Positions 17,106 through 26,134 of a stretch of DNA of 64,000 nt are shown piece after piece. Each line of letters starts with the position of its first letter. Position 1 is the stretch's first letter. The notes under the pieces were generated by a model. The model was not told the origin of the DNA, ran no database searches, and saw only the letters and a program-made list of their open reading frames with translations. A program made the position numbers and the translations under genes. Origin of the DNA: Anoxybacterium sp963668245 (GTDB lineage Bacteria; Bacillota; Clostridia; Peptostreptococcales; Anaerovoracaceae); NCBI GenBank assembly GCA_963668245.2, contig OY764195.2, forward strand, positions 372,001 through 436,000, read 5' to 3'.

Positions 17106-18422
17106 ATGAGTGTAATCGCAATGACTTTAATCATTTTTGCCGTACTGATTATCATCCTCTTTATCGGCACTCCTATTTCACTAGGACTTGGTTTTTTAGG
17201 AATGTCAGGAATCTTGATATTCTTGAGTCCAAGTTTACTATCTCAACTCAGTTTAATTACATTTACCCAAGCCTCCAGTGTTACCACATTGATGATACCA
17301 CTTTTTATTTTGATGGCAGAACTTTTAGCCAACTCAGGGGTGGCGTCAGATCTGTTTGATACCATCGCTCGCAAGTTATCAAAAATCCCTGGAAATCTAG
17401 GCATTAGCAGTATTATTGCTAGCACAATTTTTTCCGCAGTGTGCGGATCTGCCCCGGCAACCGCAGCAACCATTGGTACCATCAGCATCCCCTCTATGAT
17501 TGAAAACGGCTATGATAAAAGACTTGCTGCTGGTCTGCAAGCTGCTGGTGGTACGTTAGGCATTATGATACCTCCATCCATCACATTTATCATGTATGGA
17601 ATTATTACTGAAACCTCCATCGTAGAAATGTTTATGGCGGGAATCTTACCCGGACTTTTATTGGCAGTACTCTTGGTACTCTATCTACTGATAGGTCTCA
17701 AGCTCAATCCAAAATGGATCGATCCATCAAAAGCAACTCTACAAAATGCAAAAACTAAAAACATATCAAAATGGCATGACTTTGCATCTATCGGTCCTAT
17801 TATGATTCTAATCGTTGTCGTACTGGGCTTGATGTATAGCGGCATTGTTACCGCTACAGAAGACGCTGCAATTGGTGCCATTGGCGCATTTGTCATTGTA
17901 CTCATCAGAAAAAGAGCAACAAAGGAATGCATGATTAAAACCATGCTCAATACCACAAAAAATAGCTGTATGATTCTGTTTCTGATGTTCGGAGGTCTAG
18001 TATTTGCATTTTTTCTCAGTGCCTATGGCTTGCCACAAGAGTTGGCTGCTTTTGTCATCAACTTAAGCCCGAACCCTTGGGTTACATACATTGCAGTTAT
18101 CATTGTTCTGATTATACTTGGATTCTTTTTAGAGCCTGTTGGGATTTTGATGATTACCATGCCATTTATCTTCCCAACTTTGATGAGTATGGGTTTTGAC
18201 CCAGTTTGGCTTGGAATCACAGTGACGGTAGCCTGTATGATTGGAATGATTACGCCACCAGTAGGGATGAATTTATTTGTTTTAAAAGGAGCTGTAAAAG
18301 AACTAAGCTTGGAAGATATTATTCGTGGCGCGGTTCCTATTATTGGAGTCATGTTTATCGGCTTAGCATTACTTTCCATCTTTCCACAAATTTCGCTATG
18401 GCTGCCTAACTCCATGAAATAA
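17106..18422 (+). CDS. dctM: TRAP transporter large permease (DctM)
   Basis: About 438 residues with around a dozen hydrophobic segments and DctM signatures (ILMAELLANSGVASDLFD, GSAPATAATIGTI, GGTLGIMIPPSI, GMITPPVGMNLFVLKG). It is the sodium-coupled transport subunit. ATG 17106 begins one base after the dctQ stop, with AAGGAGG overlapping the dctQ end, indicating translational coupling. Confidence 0.92.
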   Translation: MSVIAMTLIIFAVLIIILFIGTPISLGLGFLGMSGILIFLSPSLLSQLSLITFTQASSVTTLMIPLFILMAELLANSGVASDLFDTIARKLSKIPGNLGISSIIASTIFSAVCGSAPATAATIGTISIPSMIENGYDKRLAAGLQAAGGTLGIMIPPSITFIMYGIITETSIVEMFMAGILPGLLLAVLLVLYLLIGLKLNPKWIDPSKATLQNAKTKNISKWHDFASIGPIMILIVVVLGLMYSGIVTATEDAAIGAIGAFVIVLIRKRATKECMIKTMLNTTKNSCMILFLMFGGLVFAFFLSAYGLPQELAAFVINLSPNPWVTYIAVIIVLIILGFFLEPVGILMITMPFIFPTLMSMGFDPVWLGITVTVACMIGMITPPVGMNLFVLKGAVKELSLEDIIRGAVPIIGVMFIGLALLSIFPQISLWLPNSMK

Positions 18423-18466
18423 TATAAAAGTTAAAATATGAATCAATTTACATGAGGAGAACGATA

Positions 18467-19441
18467 ATGAAAAATAAAATTGGTATTGAAGAAACCTTTG
18501 CCATTCCAGAAACTCTAGGTTGTTCTGAAAAGTACTTTCCAAAAGAAGTATGGCCTAAGTTTTCTGCTGGTATACTAAACTTAATGGAAGACAGACTAGA
18601 TCTAATGGACAAAAATGGCATGGAAATTATGGTACTTTCTTTAAATGCGCCATCCATTCAATCTATTTACAATAAAGATGAAGCCATTGCCGTAGCACAA
18701 AAAGCAAACGATATTATGGCTAATGCAATGGCAACGTACCCCAATAGATTTATGGGGCTCGCTGCACTTCCACTTCAGGATCCCGATGCTGCGATAAAAG
18801 AACTTCATCGTTCAGTTAAAGAACTGGGCTGTATCGGTGTTCTTGTCAATGGCTATTCTCAAATAGGCACTGCGGATCAGTACAAATACCTTGATGACCC
18901 AATGTATAAAGAATTCTGGTCTGAATTGGAGAAACTGGATGTTCCTTTCTATCTACATCCACGTGAACCTATGCCATGTAATTCTCAAAGTGTTGCTGGT
19001 CATCCATGGCTTGATGGTGCTGCGTGGACATTTGGAACAGAAACAGCAACTCACGCACTTCGATTGATTTGCAGTGGCCTCTTTGATGAATTTCCAAAAT
19101 TAAAAATTATACTCGGACATATGGGAGAGTGTCTCCCTCTCATGATGTGGCGAACTTCCAACCGTATTAAAAGAGAGCAAAGAGGAATGCCTGCAAAACT
19201 AAGTGTAGCAGATTATCTTCTGAAGAATTTCTGGTACACAACCAGCGGTCACCATAGAACACAAGCACTGGTCAATACCATGAGCGAAATTGGTACAGAC
19301 AGAGTTCTTTTTGCAACTGATTTCCCATTTGAAGATGTGCCAGAATGTTGTCAATGGTTTGACAACTGTAGCATCAGCGAAAATGATCGAATTAAAATCG
19401 GTCGAACAAATGCCATCGAACTCTTCAAATTAAATCTATAA
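18467..19441 (+). CDS. gamma-resorcylate/salicylate-type decarboxylase (amidohydrolase fold)
   Basis: ACMSD-related, metal-dependent non-oxidative decarboxylase. The whole length follows the 2,6-dihydroxybenzoate (gamma-resorcylate) decarboxylase pattern: IEETFAIPET at the start, LSLNAPSIQ, LAALPLQDPDAAIKEL, LVNGYSQ, VPFYLHPREP, GHMGE, TTSGHHRTQ, FATDFPFE, and KIGRTNAIELFKL at the end. Metal/catalytic residues are Glu8, the His of HPRE, the His of GHMGE and the Asp of TDFPFE. The second N-terminal ligand, His10 in bacterial gamma-resorcylate decarboxylase, is Thr here; fungal relatives with Ala at that site are active. ATG 18467 follows GAGGAG; an ATG five codons earlier overlaps that site. 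Last gene of the sigma-54 operon, so the likely role is to convert the imported hydroxybenzoate to a phenol plus CO2. Confidence 0.85.
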   Translation: MKNKIGIEETFAIPETLGCSEKYFPKEVWPKFSAGILNLMEDRLDLMDKNGMEIMVLSLNAPSIQSIYNKDEAIAVAQKANDIMANAMATYPNRFMGLAALPLQDPDAAIKELHRSVKELGCIGVLVNGYSQIGTADQYKYLDDPMYKEFWSELEKLDVPFYLHPREPMPCNSQSVAGHPWLDGAAWTFGTETATHALRLICSGLFDEFPKLKIILGHMGECLPLMMWRTSNRIKREQRGMPAKLSVADYLLKNFWYTTSGHHRTQALVNTMSEIGTDRVLFATDFPFEDVPECCQWFDNCSISENDRIKIGRTNAIELFKLNL

Positions 19442-19450
19442 GGACAAAAA

Positions 19451-19492
19451 ACAAGAAAGGCTGGTGCGAAATATTGCATCAGCCTTTCTTGT
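19451..19492. terminator. terminator between the TRAP operon and glmS
   Basis: A 17-bp stem (19451-19467 with 19476-19492) with one G-U pair lies between convergent genes and can serve both. Confidence 0.8.
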
Positions 19493-19532
19493 ATCCCTTA
19501 ACATTGATATTATTTTCTCTTATATCAATTGC

Positions 19533-21362
19533 TTATTCTACCGTTACTGATTTGGCAAGATTCTTTGGCTTGTCAATATCACAACCTCGTAATTTTGCGA
19601 TATCGTACGCTAATATCTGGAGTGGTACAACAGAAAGAAGTGGGGAAACTTCGTCCATACAATCTGGAATATAGATTACTTCGTCAGCTTGCTTCTCAAT
19701 ATCTTTGTTTCCCTCTTTTGCCAATCCTATCACATATGCGCCTCTTGCTTTTACTTCTTGAATATTTGAAAGCATCTTTTCAAACAGTCTTTCTTGCGTT
19801 GCTAGGGCTATAACAAGTGTTCCTTGCTCGATTAATGCAATCGTACCATGCTTTAGCTCTCCTGCGGCAATTGCAAATGAATTAATGTATGAAATTTCTT
19901 TCAGTTTCAAAGAACCCTCGAAAGAAACGCCAGCATCAAGGCCACGACCAATAAAGAAAACCTGCTCTCTTTTGTATAAGTCTTTGGCAATTTCTTTGAT
20001 TTTTTCTTCATGGGACAAAAGATTTTTCAGCTTATCAGGAATCAGTTTGAGTTCTTCCACATATCGATTGTATTCCTCCATAGCAAGGTTACCCCTTGTC
20101 TGTCCCATATACAACGCAATCAAATACATACACATAAGTTGAGTTGTATACGCCTTCGTAGATGCGACTGCAATTTCTGGCCCTGCCCAGGTATAAAATA
20201 CATCATCAGATTCTCTTGCAACTGAACTTCCAACTACATTGACAACAGACATAATACGCGCACCCTTGTTTTTTGCTTCTCTCAACGCCGCCAATGTATC
20301 TAACGTTTCACCAGATTGGCTAATTGCGATAAACAGTGTTTTCTCATCTACAAAAGGATCCCTGTATCGGAATTCAGACGCAACATCAATTTCAACCGGA
20401 ATTTTTGCTAATTTTTCAATGATAAACTTGCCCACTAAACCTGCATGATATGCGGTTCCGCATGCGACAATATAAACCTTATTGAAATTCTCTAAATCCT
20501 CTTTTGTCATGGATATACCATCCAATTTTATTATTCCATTATCGTCTAATCGTCGAGTTAAAGTTTCAAACAGCCCCTTTGGCTGTTCATGAATTTCCTT
20601 CAGCATAAAGTGGTCATATCCCTCTTTTTCTGCGGCATCTGCATCCCATGTCACATGGAATACGTCTCTTCTTACTTCTTTTCTCTCAGCGTTATAGATC
20701 TTCACATCATTTTTTGTCAGTACTACTGTTTCGTTGTTTTCAATCAAGTAAATCTTTCGAACGTGCTTCAATAGTGCCGGAATGTCTGATGCAATAAAAT
20801 TACAACCTTCCCCTAGTCCTACAACAAGTGGGCTATCTTTTCTGACCGCAACAATTTTATCAGGTTCATCACTTGAGATAACACCAATTCCGTAGGCACC
20901 CCGCATTTTTTCAACTGCACGGTAAACTGCATCCACCAAATCTCCATCATAATATAATCCAATCAAATGGGCAATGACTTCAGTATCTGTCTCAGATAAA
21001 AAGACGATCCCGTGATCCTGGATTAGCCATTCTCTTAGTTCAACATAGTTTTCAATAATACCATTGTGAACAATTGCAATGGTTTGGTCCATATTGCTAT
21101 GAGGATGAGCATTGACATCAGATGGCGCTCCATGAGTTGCCCACCTCGTATGTCCAATCCCGATGGTACTATCAAAGTACTCCCCTTCAATAGCAGTTTC
21201 TAAGTTGGCAATTCTCCCCTTATACTTTCTGACTTCGATTTTTCCATTTTTATAAACCGCTAACCCAGAAGAGTCATATCCTCTATATTCTAGTTTTTTC
21301 AATCCCTCAATAATAATCTCACTGGCATTACCGCTGCCAATATATCCTACAATTCCACACAT
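19533..21362 (-). CDS. glmS: glucosamine-6-phosphate synthase
   Basis: Glutamine:fructose-6-phosphate aminotransferase, first step to UDP-GlcNAc for peptidoglycan. MCGIVGYIG gives the catalytic Cys2 of the glutaminase domain (residues 1-240), followed by two SIS isomerase domains (SQSGETLDTLAALREAK; GRGLDAGVSFEGSLKLKEISY) and the terminal DKPKNLAKSVTVE. Full length at 609 residues. It starts 12 bases after glmM, so the glmS ribozyme that often sits before this gene in Bacillota is absent here and none was seen before cdaA. Confidence 0.97.
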   Translation of the reverse strand: MCGIVGYIGSGNASEIIIEGLKKLEYRGYDSSGLAVYKNGKIEVRKYKGRIANLETAIEGEYFDSTIGIGHTRWATHGAPSDVNAHPHSNMDQTIAIVHNGIIENYVELREWLIQDHGIVFLSETDTEVIAHLIGLYYDGDLVDAVYRAVEKMRGAYGIGVISSDEPDKIVAVRKDSPLVVGLGEGCNFIASDIPALLKHVRKIYLIENNETVVLTKNDVKIYNAERKEVRRDVFHVTWDADAAEKEGYDHFMLKEIHEQPKGLFETLTRRLDDNGIIKLDGISMTKEDLENFNKVYIVACGTAYHAGLVGKFIIEKLAKIPVEIDVASEFRYRDPFVDEKTLFIAISQSGETLDTLAALREAKNKGARIMSVVNVVGSSVARESDDVFYTWAGPEIAVASTKAYTTQLMCMYLIALYMGQTRGNLAMEEYNRYVEELKLIPDKLKNLLSHEEKIKEIAKDLYKREQVFFIGRGLDAGVSFEGSLKLKEISYINSFAIAAGELKHGTIALIEQGTLVIALATQERLFEKMLSNIQEVKARGAYVIGLAKEGNKDIEKQADEVIYIPDCMDEVSPLLSVVPLQILAYDIAKLRGCDIDKPKNLAKSVTVE

Positions 21363-21374
21363 GTGAATCTCCCC

Positions 21375-22724
21375 CTATCCTAATCTTTTCGTCAATAGAG
21401 AAGCTAAGCTTTCTGCTAGCTTCGTAATTTCTTCAATGTCTTTTCCTTCTATCATGACACGAACCAACGGTTCAGTTCCAGACGGTCGTATCAGTACGCG
21501 ACCCTCTCCCGCCATTAGGCTTTGCACTCGTTTGATTTCTTCTTTTATCTCTGGATCTGTCATATATTTTTTCTTATTTTCATTTTTTATCTTTGCATTT
21601 TTCAAGACTTGTGGATAAATTGTCACTTCACTGGCAAGTTCTGAGGGTTTTTTTCCGGATAATTTGATTGCTTTGAGCAATTGAAGTGCCGAGAGAACGC
21701 CGTCTCCAGTGGTTGTGTGATTCAAGAAAATCATATGTCCTGATTGTTCACCGCCAATGACGCACCCCGTTTTCAGCATGCTCTCAAGTACATAACGATC
21801 CCCTACCTGTGTCGTCTCTACGTGACAGCCAATTTCTTCTATGGCACGGTGAAATCCAATGTTGCTCATAACAGTGGCCGTTACTTTGCATTCAGGTAGC
21901 TGCGCCAGAGTTTTTAACATTTTTGCACAGATGTACAGCATCTTATCTCCATCAATCAGCTGCCCTGTTTCATCTACCCCAATCAGCCGGTCTGCATCTC
22001 CATCAAAAGCTAGTCCTAAATCAGCTTTTTCCGCCACAACAGTTCTTTGTAAATCTTCAGGGTGAGTCGATCCACAACGCTCATTGATGTTGATGCCATT
22101 TGGTTCATGATGTAATACGATGACCTGTGCACCTAAATCACAAAATACCTTTTCTGCAACTTTATAGGCGGCCCCATTGGCACAATCTATCACTAATTTC
22201 ATACCGTCCAAGTTCGTATCGATGGTTCCTTCTAAGAATTGAGCATATAAATTCAAGGCATCTTCTTCTGCTTCTAGACAACGACCCAATCGATCACCGG
22301 TGATATGGCTATTCACATCGATATTGCGCAAGATGATGTCTTCAATCTCATCTTCCATTCCATCATCTAGTTTAAATCCTTCACTATTGAAGAATTTAAT
22401 CCCATTATATTCAAATGGATTATGCGATGCAGAAATCACCACTCCAGCATCTGCATTGTAGTATTTTACAAGGTATGCTACTGCAGGAGTTGGCAAAACA
22501 CCTACTTTGATTACATTGCCTCCCATAGCAAGAATACCTGCACTAATGGCATCCTCCAGCATGTCACCAGATATCCTTGTGTCTTTTCCTATCACTACAA
22601 CTGGGCGTTGCGATTCTTTGCTGAGCACATAGGCTCCGGCTTTCCCAAGATTAAATGCAAGCTCTGGTGTTAACTCCGAATTCGCAACACCTCTCACTCC
22701 ATCTGTTCCAAAAAGTCTTCCCAT
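21375..22724 (-). CDS. glmM: phosphoglucosamine mutase
   Basis: Converts glucosamine-6-phosphate to glucosamine-1-phosphate. The phosphoserine loop (GVVISASHNPFEYNGIKF), the metal loop DGDADR, the sugar loop GGEQSGH and the phosphate loop RPSGTEPLVRVMIEG are all in place; 449 residues is normal. It lies between cdaR and glmS, the standard order, and in other Bacillota its protein is known to bind and restrain CdaA. Confidence 0.97.
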   Translation of the reverse strand: MGRLFGTDGVRGVANSELTPELAFNLGKAGAYVLSKESQRPVVVIGKDTRISGDMLEDAISAGILAMGGNVIKVGVLPTPAVAYLVKYYNADAGVVISASHNPFEYNGIKFFNSEGFKLDDGMEDEIEDIILRNIDVNSHITGDRLGRCLEAEEDALNLYAQFLEGTIDTNLDGMKLVIDCANGAAYKVAEKVFCDLGAQVIVLHHEPNGININERCGSTHPEDLQRTVVAEKADLGLAFDGDADRLIGVDETGQLIDGDKMLYICAKMLKTLAQLPECKVTATVMSNIGFHRAIEEIGCHVETTQVGDRYVLESMLKTGCVIGGEQSGHMIFLNHTTTGDGVLSALQLLKAIKLSGKKPSELASEVTIYPQVLKNAKIKNENKKKYMTDPEIKEEIKRVQSLMAGEGRVLIRPSGTEPLVRVMIEGKDIEEITKLAESLASLLTKRLG

Positions 22725-22734
22725 TTTTATCTCC

Positions 22735-23937
22735 TTATTCTGTCTTGTTTAATGTAAATTGAACCCACTGTGGTTCTGTGGTAATGCTACTCAATTGCTT
22801 ATCTGTACGAACTCCAATTTGTGCAGCTCCAGCTGCTAGTGTATCTGCATCCAAAACAAAATATAGTTCAAAATCTTCTTTTGCCAAATCGTTTATCACC
22901 GATGCAATGCCTGAAACCGAAAGCGTAATATCCACTGGTAAAATCGTCACTGTATTGCCACTCGAATCTCCCTCAATAGTCAATTCGTCCACAGTGTATA
23001 CAAATTGAGTGGTCACAATCGGTTTTATCGTAATATAAGCGGATAAGGTCTCATACCCATTTGCAAACTCAACACCCTGTGGAAGAGGTACGTTTAAATT
23101 AACCGTTGCCGATGTATTCATTCCGCTCAGATTGATCACATTCGAAGTCAATGTTGACACAGATTTTATCGAGTCACTCGTCCCCTTAATCCGAACTGTG
23201 CTCGGCGCATTGATATCCGCCATCTGATATCCCTCTGCTACGGAACCTGTCGTAGCTACTTCCAAGGACACCGTTTTTACTGTGCAGAGCATTGCATTTA
23301 CAGAAATATATGAGGAAGACAGTCTAACATTTGGTATTTCTTCACCATTACTGCCAACTGCAACAGCCTTGGCATCGATAGCAGTTGAGGTTGTCTCTAA
23401 TTTTCCAATATTCACATCCGCTTTCACATAATTTACCAAACTCACTTCCGACTTGGCCCCTGATACAGTGACCTCTACGGGATCTAGTGAAATCTGACCT
23501 GGCTCTTCTCCCTCTTCTTTGTCTCCGACAAAATTAATCTTAACTTGCTTTGCAACTTCTACAAGTTCTTCAATTACCACATTAATTTTAGGAGACTTCA
23601 CATCTACCACAGTAATCCCATCTGGCACAGATACTGTTACAGGGATAGAATTGTCTCCAATCCCAAAGCCATACAAATCTGCATTGGCCACAATATCAGC
23701 AGCAGATACCTTGGATAGGTCCGCCCGCTTTCCTTTCAGCTTAATGGTTACAGTATAGTTGTCATCACCAGAAAGTGCCTCACCCTTTGTCGTCAAGCTG
23801 TCTTCATTTAGCAACTGAACAGGAATGTCTGGAAAAGTCTGCGTTTTTGTAGGATTCACCACTTGAATTACGTATGCCCATAAAACAAGCGCAATGATTA
23901 CCGATATAATTTTATAGAATGTCTTACTATTCAGCAT
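22735..23937 (-). CDS. cdaR: YbbR-domain regulator of CdaA
   Basis: One N-terminal membrane helix (about residues 5-25, IISVIIALVLWAYVIQVVNP) followed by several YbbR repeats outside the membrane. CdaR modulates the diadenylate cyclase CdaA, encoded just upstream. ATG 23937 is chosen because GGAGG sits seven bases before it; a longer frame starting at 23964 would overlap the end of cdaA by 38 bases. Confidence 0.92.
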   Translation of the reverse strand: MLNSKTFYKIISVIIALVLWAYVIQVVNPTKTQTFPDIPVQLLNEDSLTTKGEALSGDDNYTVTIKLKGKRADLSKVSAADIVANADLYGFGIGDNSIPVTVSVPDGITVVDVKSPKINVVIEELVEVAKQVKINFVGDKEEGEEPGQISLDPVEVTVSGAKSEVSLVNYVKADVNIGKLETTSTAIDAKAVAVGSNGEEIPNVRLSSSYISVNAMLCTVKTVSLEVATTGSVAEGYQMADINAPSTVRIKGTSDSIKSVSTLTSNVINLSGMNTSATVNLNVPLPQGVEFANGYETLSAYITIKPIVTTQFVYTVDELTIEGDSSGNTVTILPVDITLSVSGIASVINDLAKEDFELYFVLDADTLAAGAAQIGVRTDKQLSSITTEPQWVQFTLNKTE

Positions 23938-24769
23938 CTTTGCGCCTCCAAAATTTATCAACAAATGGAACGTTTACATTTTCCACATGAAGCTGACTGA
24001 GATAAATATTCAATAAGGTTTTTTCTACGGTCTTAATATCAAGAAATCTAGATAGTTTTCCATCCACGGCAATAGAAATGATTCCTGATTCTTCGGAAAC
24101 AATGATTGATATGGCATCCGAGTTTTCTGTAATGCCGATACCCGCTCTGTGACGAGTCCCCAAATCCTTGCTTAGGGTTTTGCTCTGCGTTAGAGGTAGG
24201 ACACAGCCTGCCGCATAGACCCTGTCTCCACGAACAATGGCAGCGCCATCATGAAGTGGAGCTCCAACATAAAATATATTACCCAGTAGCTCGGTAGAAA
24301 GTAGTGCATCCACCTTTGTACCAGTTTCCGCAATATCATTCAGCGTAGTTTCCCGTTCCATAATAATCAATGCTCCCACTTTATTGGTCGAAAAATAGTC
24401 AACAGCCTTGATAATCGATGCGGTTAATAGCTTGACTTTCTCTTTGTCCATTTGCGCAAACTGTGGCGTAAAGAATTTGCTTCTGCCTACGTATTCAAGC
24501 GCACGCCGTAATTCGGGTTGAAATACGATAACAAGCGCGATTACGCCTAAAGTCATGGTGTTTTTGAGAATCCAATTTAAAGTGTATAGGTTAAATTTAT
24601 CAGAAAGAACCGTCACAAGCACTAAAATAAGCAGCCCTTTGACAAGCTGCAGCGCTCTGGTTTCACGGATAAAACCAAGAACCTTATAAATAACAAAAGC
24701 AACAATCACCACATCAATAATATCGGTGATTCCAATGCCATAAATTATGTTTGTAAACAGCTCTGACAT
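23927..24769 (-). CDS. cdaA: diadenylate cyclase CdaA
   Basis: Makes c-di-AMP from two ATP. Three membrane helices in the first ~80 residues precede the DAC (DisA_N) domain with the DGA motif (PLHDGAAIV, about residue 173) and the RHR motif (GTRHRAGIG, about residue 206). 280 residues is the usual length. First gene of the cdaA-cdaR-glmM-glmS operon; its stop overlaps the cdaR start by 11 bases. Confidence 0.96.
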   Translation of the reverse strand: MSELFTNIIYGIGITDIIDVVIVAFVIYKVLGFIRETRALQLVKGLLILVLVTVLSDKFNLYTLNWILKNTMTLGVIALVIVFQPELRRALEYVGRSKFFTPQFAQMDKEKVKLLTASIIKAVDYFSTNKVGALIIMERETTLNDIAETGTKVDALLSTELLGNIFYVGAPLHDGAAIVRGDRVYAAGCVLPLTQSKTLSKDLGTRHRAGIGITENSDAISIIVSEESGIISIAVDGKLSRFLDIKTVEKTLLNIYLSQLHVENVNVPFVDKFWRRKDAE

Positions 24770-24872
24770 ACATCTTTTCTCCCTCTATCATACTACCATT
24801 CATTTTAACGAATAAAGCAGGGGAATTCAACATGTTTTCAGGAGAAAAGGTGGGTATTTTCTGGTTTTTCCT

Positions 24873-24900
24873 AAAAAAAAGGACGGCATCGCCGTCCTTT
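24873..24900 (-). terminator. terminator of hpf
   Basis: Perfect 10-bp stem (24878-24887 with 24891-24900), three-base loop, and eight A residues on the plus strand that give the T run for minus-strand transcription. Confidence 0.92.
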
Positions 24901-24912
24901 GCTATATGCGTT

Positions 24913-25443
24913 TTAATAACGTGTTTCTAACAAACCATAATCATTTTCTTTTCTTTTGTAAACCACATCGACTGAATCGGTTTCCATGTTTAAGAAAACA
25001 AAGAAATTATGTTCTAAAAGTTCCATTTGCATAATAGCCTCATCTACCGACATAGGCATCAAATCAAACTTCTTTTTCCTTACAACACGCAAATCTTCCA
25101 GTTCTTCGCCCGATACCTGCGGTAAATCTGCAAATTGCAGTTCTTTGTGGTCTTTATGCTTTTTCTGAAGTTTTGTTTTAAATCTAGACATCTGGGAGGA
25201 CAGTTTTTCGACAACTCCGTCAATCCCGGTATACACATCATTCGTGGTTTCTTCAGCCCTAAAGATGGTTCCCTTCGCATTAATCGTTGCCTCAACCTTT
25301 TGTCTTCCCTTCTCTGCTGAAAGCATAATGTTAGCTTCTATTTCATTAGAGAAGTATTTTCCCAATCGACCCAATTTGGATTCAATCACATCTTTTAAGT
25401 GGTCACTGGCATTCATATTTTTGCTGGCAATGATAATTTTCAT
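24913..25443 (-). CDS. hpf: long-form hibernation promoting factor
   Basis: Ribosome hibernation factor (YvyD/RaiA long form), which joins 70S ribosomes into inactive 100S dimers. N-terminal S30AE domain (residues 1-100; KIIIASKNMNASDHLKDVIESKLGRL) and the C-terminal dimerisation domain (about 120-176; KKFDLMPMSVDEAIMQMELLEHNFFVFLNMET). ATG 25443 follows AGGGGG by eight bases; a GTG lies three codons earlier. The gene is downstream of a raiA-type RNA on the same strand, an arrangement known for that RNA class. Confidence 0.95.
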   Translation of the reverse strand: MKIIIASKNMNASDHLKDVIESKLGRLGKYFSNEIEANIMLSAEKGRQKVEATINAKGTIFRAEETTNDVYTGIDGVVEKLSSQMSRFKTKLQKKHKDHKELQFADLPQVSGEELEDLRVVRKKKFDLMPMSVDEAIMQMELLEHNFFVFLNMETDSVDVVYKRKENDYGLLETRY

Positions 25444-25452
25444 ATAGTGCAC

Positions 25453-25898
25453 CCCCTATGGCATTTTTATTATTATTGTTGTCTTCTACAAAATTCATGC
25501 CATTTTTGTTTTGATAAGTAAAATACTTATTCATGAAACATGCATTAATAGAGGTTATAGAGCGTTTACATATTATTCCAAGAAAAAAGCAATTCCAACC
25601 GTTTTTTCGGTTTTATTCGTTCTGTGACTTTTGTGGATAAGTCTGTGCATAATTAGAAATTTAGGATTTAAGCAGTGGATATCTCAGAAAAAAAATCATA
25701 TTCATTTATATGCATTCCCCGCTTGAATTTCCAGCCACAAACTCTTAATTTCCAAGGCTTTCGCCGATTAATAAATATTCTATCTTTTTTCTGCTTTCCT
25801 TTCGTTTTATTTTTTTATTCCTTTTTTCTTGTTGTGCAACGCTGTGGATAAACTTTATCAACAACTGGCACTTTTCTGTAGATACAAATTAGATATTG
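25453..25898. other. intergenic stretch with DnaA-box-like sites
   Basis: No gene seen. TGTGGATAA, a perfect DnaA 9-mer on the minus strand, occurs at 25632-25640 and 25843-25851, with near matches TGTGCATAA (25644-25652) and TTATCAACA (25855-25863). Flanks are T-rich. No dnaA, dnaN or gyrase gene is nearby, so an origin is not claimed. Confidence 0.4.
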
Positions 25899-26083
25899 GA
25901 ACCGCCTAGCTGACCTGATCTTTGCCCCCACACCCGCCTTTTGATATTTTATCAAAGGTCTTACATCTAAGCTACGCCATGATCACTGCCGCCTTGCGGT
26001 CCAGCTTACGTGGGTCCTTTTGCCCGTAACTGGCCTGGACTTTCAATCACAGACCTAAGCGGCTCTAATACTTAATCTGTATA
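25896..26083 (-). ncRNA. raiA-type structured RNA
   Basis: GC-rich, strongly structured island in an AT-rich gap, on the minus strand between comFC and hpf. A long-range closing stem pairs 26059-26065 with 25899-25905 (GAGCCGC with GCGGTTC), extended by TTAG/CTAG-type pairs; inside are further hairpins such as CCTTTTGATATTTTATCAAAGG (plus strand, around 25935) and CCGCCTTGCGG (around 25991). The size (about 170-190 nt) and the position next to comFC and upstream of hpf/raiA match the published raiA RNA motif of Bacillota and Actinobacteria, a non-coding RNA linked to sporulation and aggregation in clostridia. I identify it by context and structure, not by covariance search. It has its own promoter. 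Confidence 0.75.
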
Positions 26084-26089
26084 TACCCT

Positions 26090-26119
26090 ATTATACTGCA
26101 ATTACACAGTGTTTTTCAA
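26090..26119 (-). promoter_or_regulatory. promoter of the raiA-type RNA
   Basis: On the minus strand TTGAAA (26119-26114), 18-base spacer, TATAAT (26095-26090). Predicted start is near 26083, just before the closing stem of the RNA. It lies between the comFC stop and the RNA, so the RNA need not depend on comFC transcription. Confidence 0.75.
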
Positions 26120-26134
26120 TTGTAGGTTTTCTTT

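Noticed and set aside
19533..21400. glmS ribozyme before glmS
   Set aside because: Only 12 bases separate glmM and glmS, too few for the ribozyme, and no candidate is seen before cdaA.
25632..25863. Replication origin
   Set aside because: DnaA-like boxes are few and no dnaA, dnaN, recF or gyrase gene is near; the flanking RNA and genes explain the locus.
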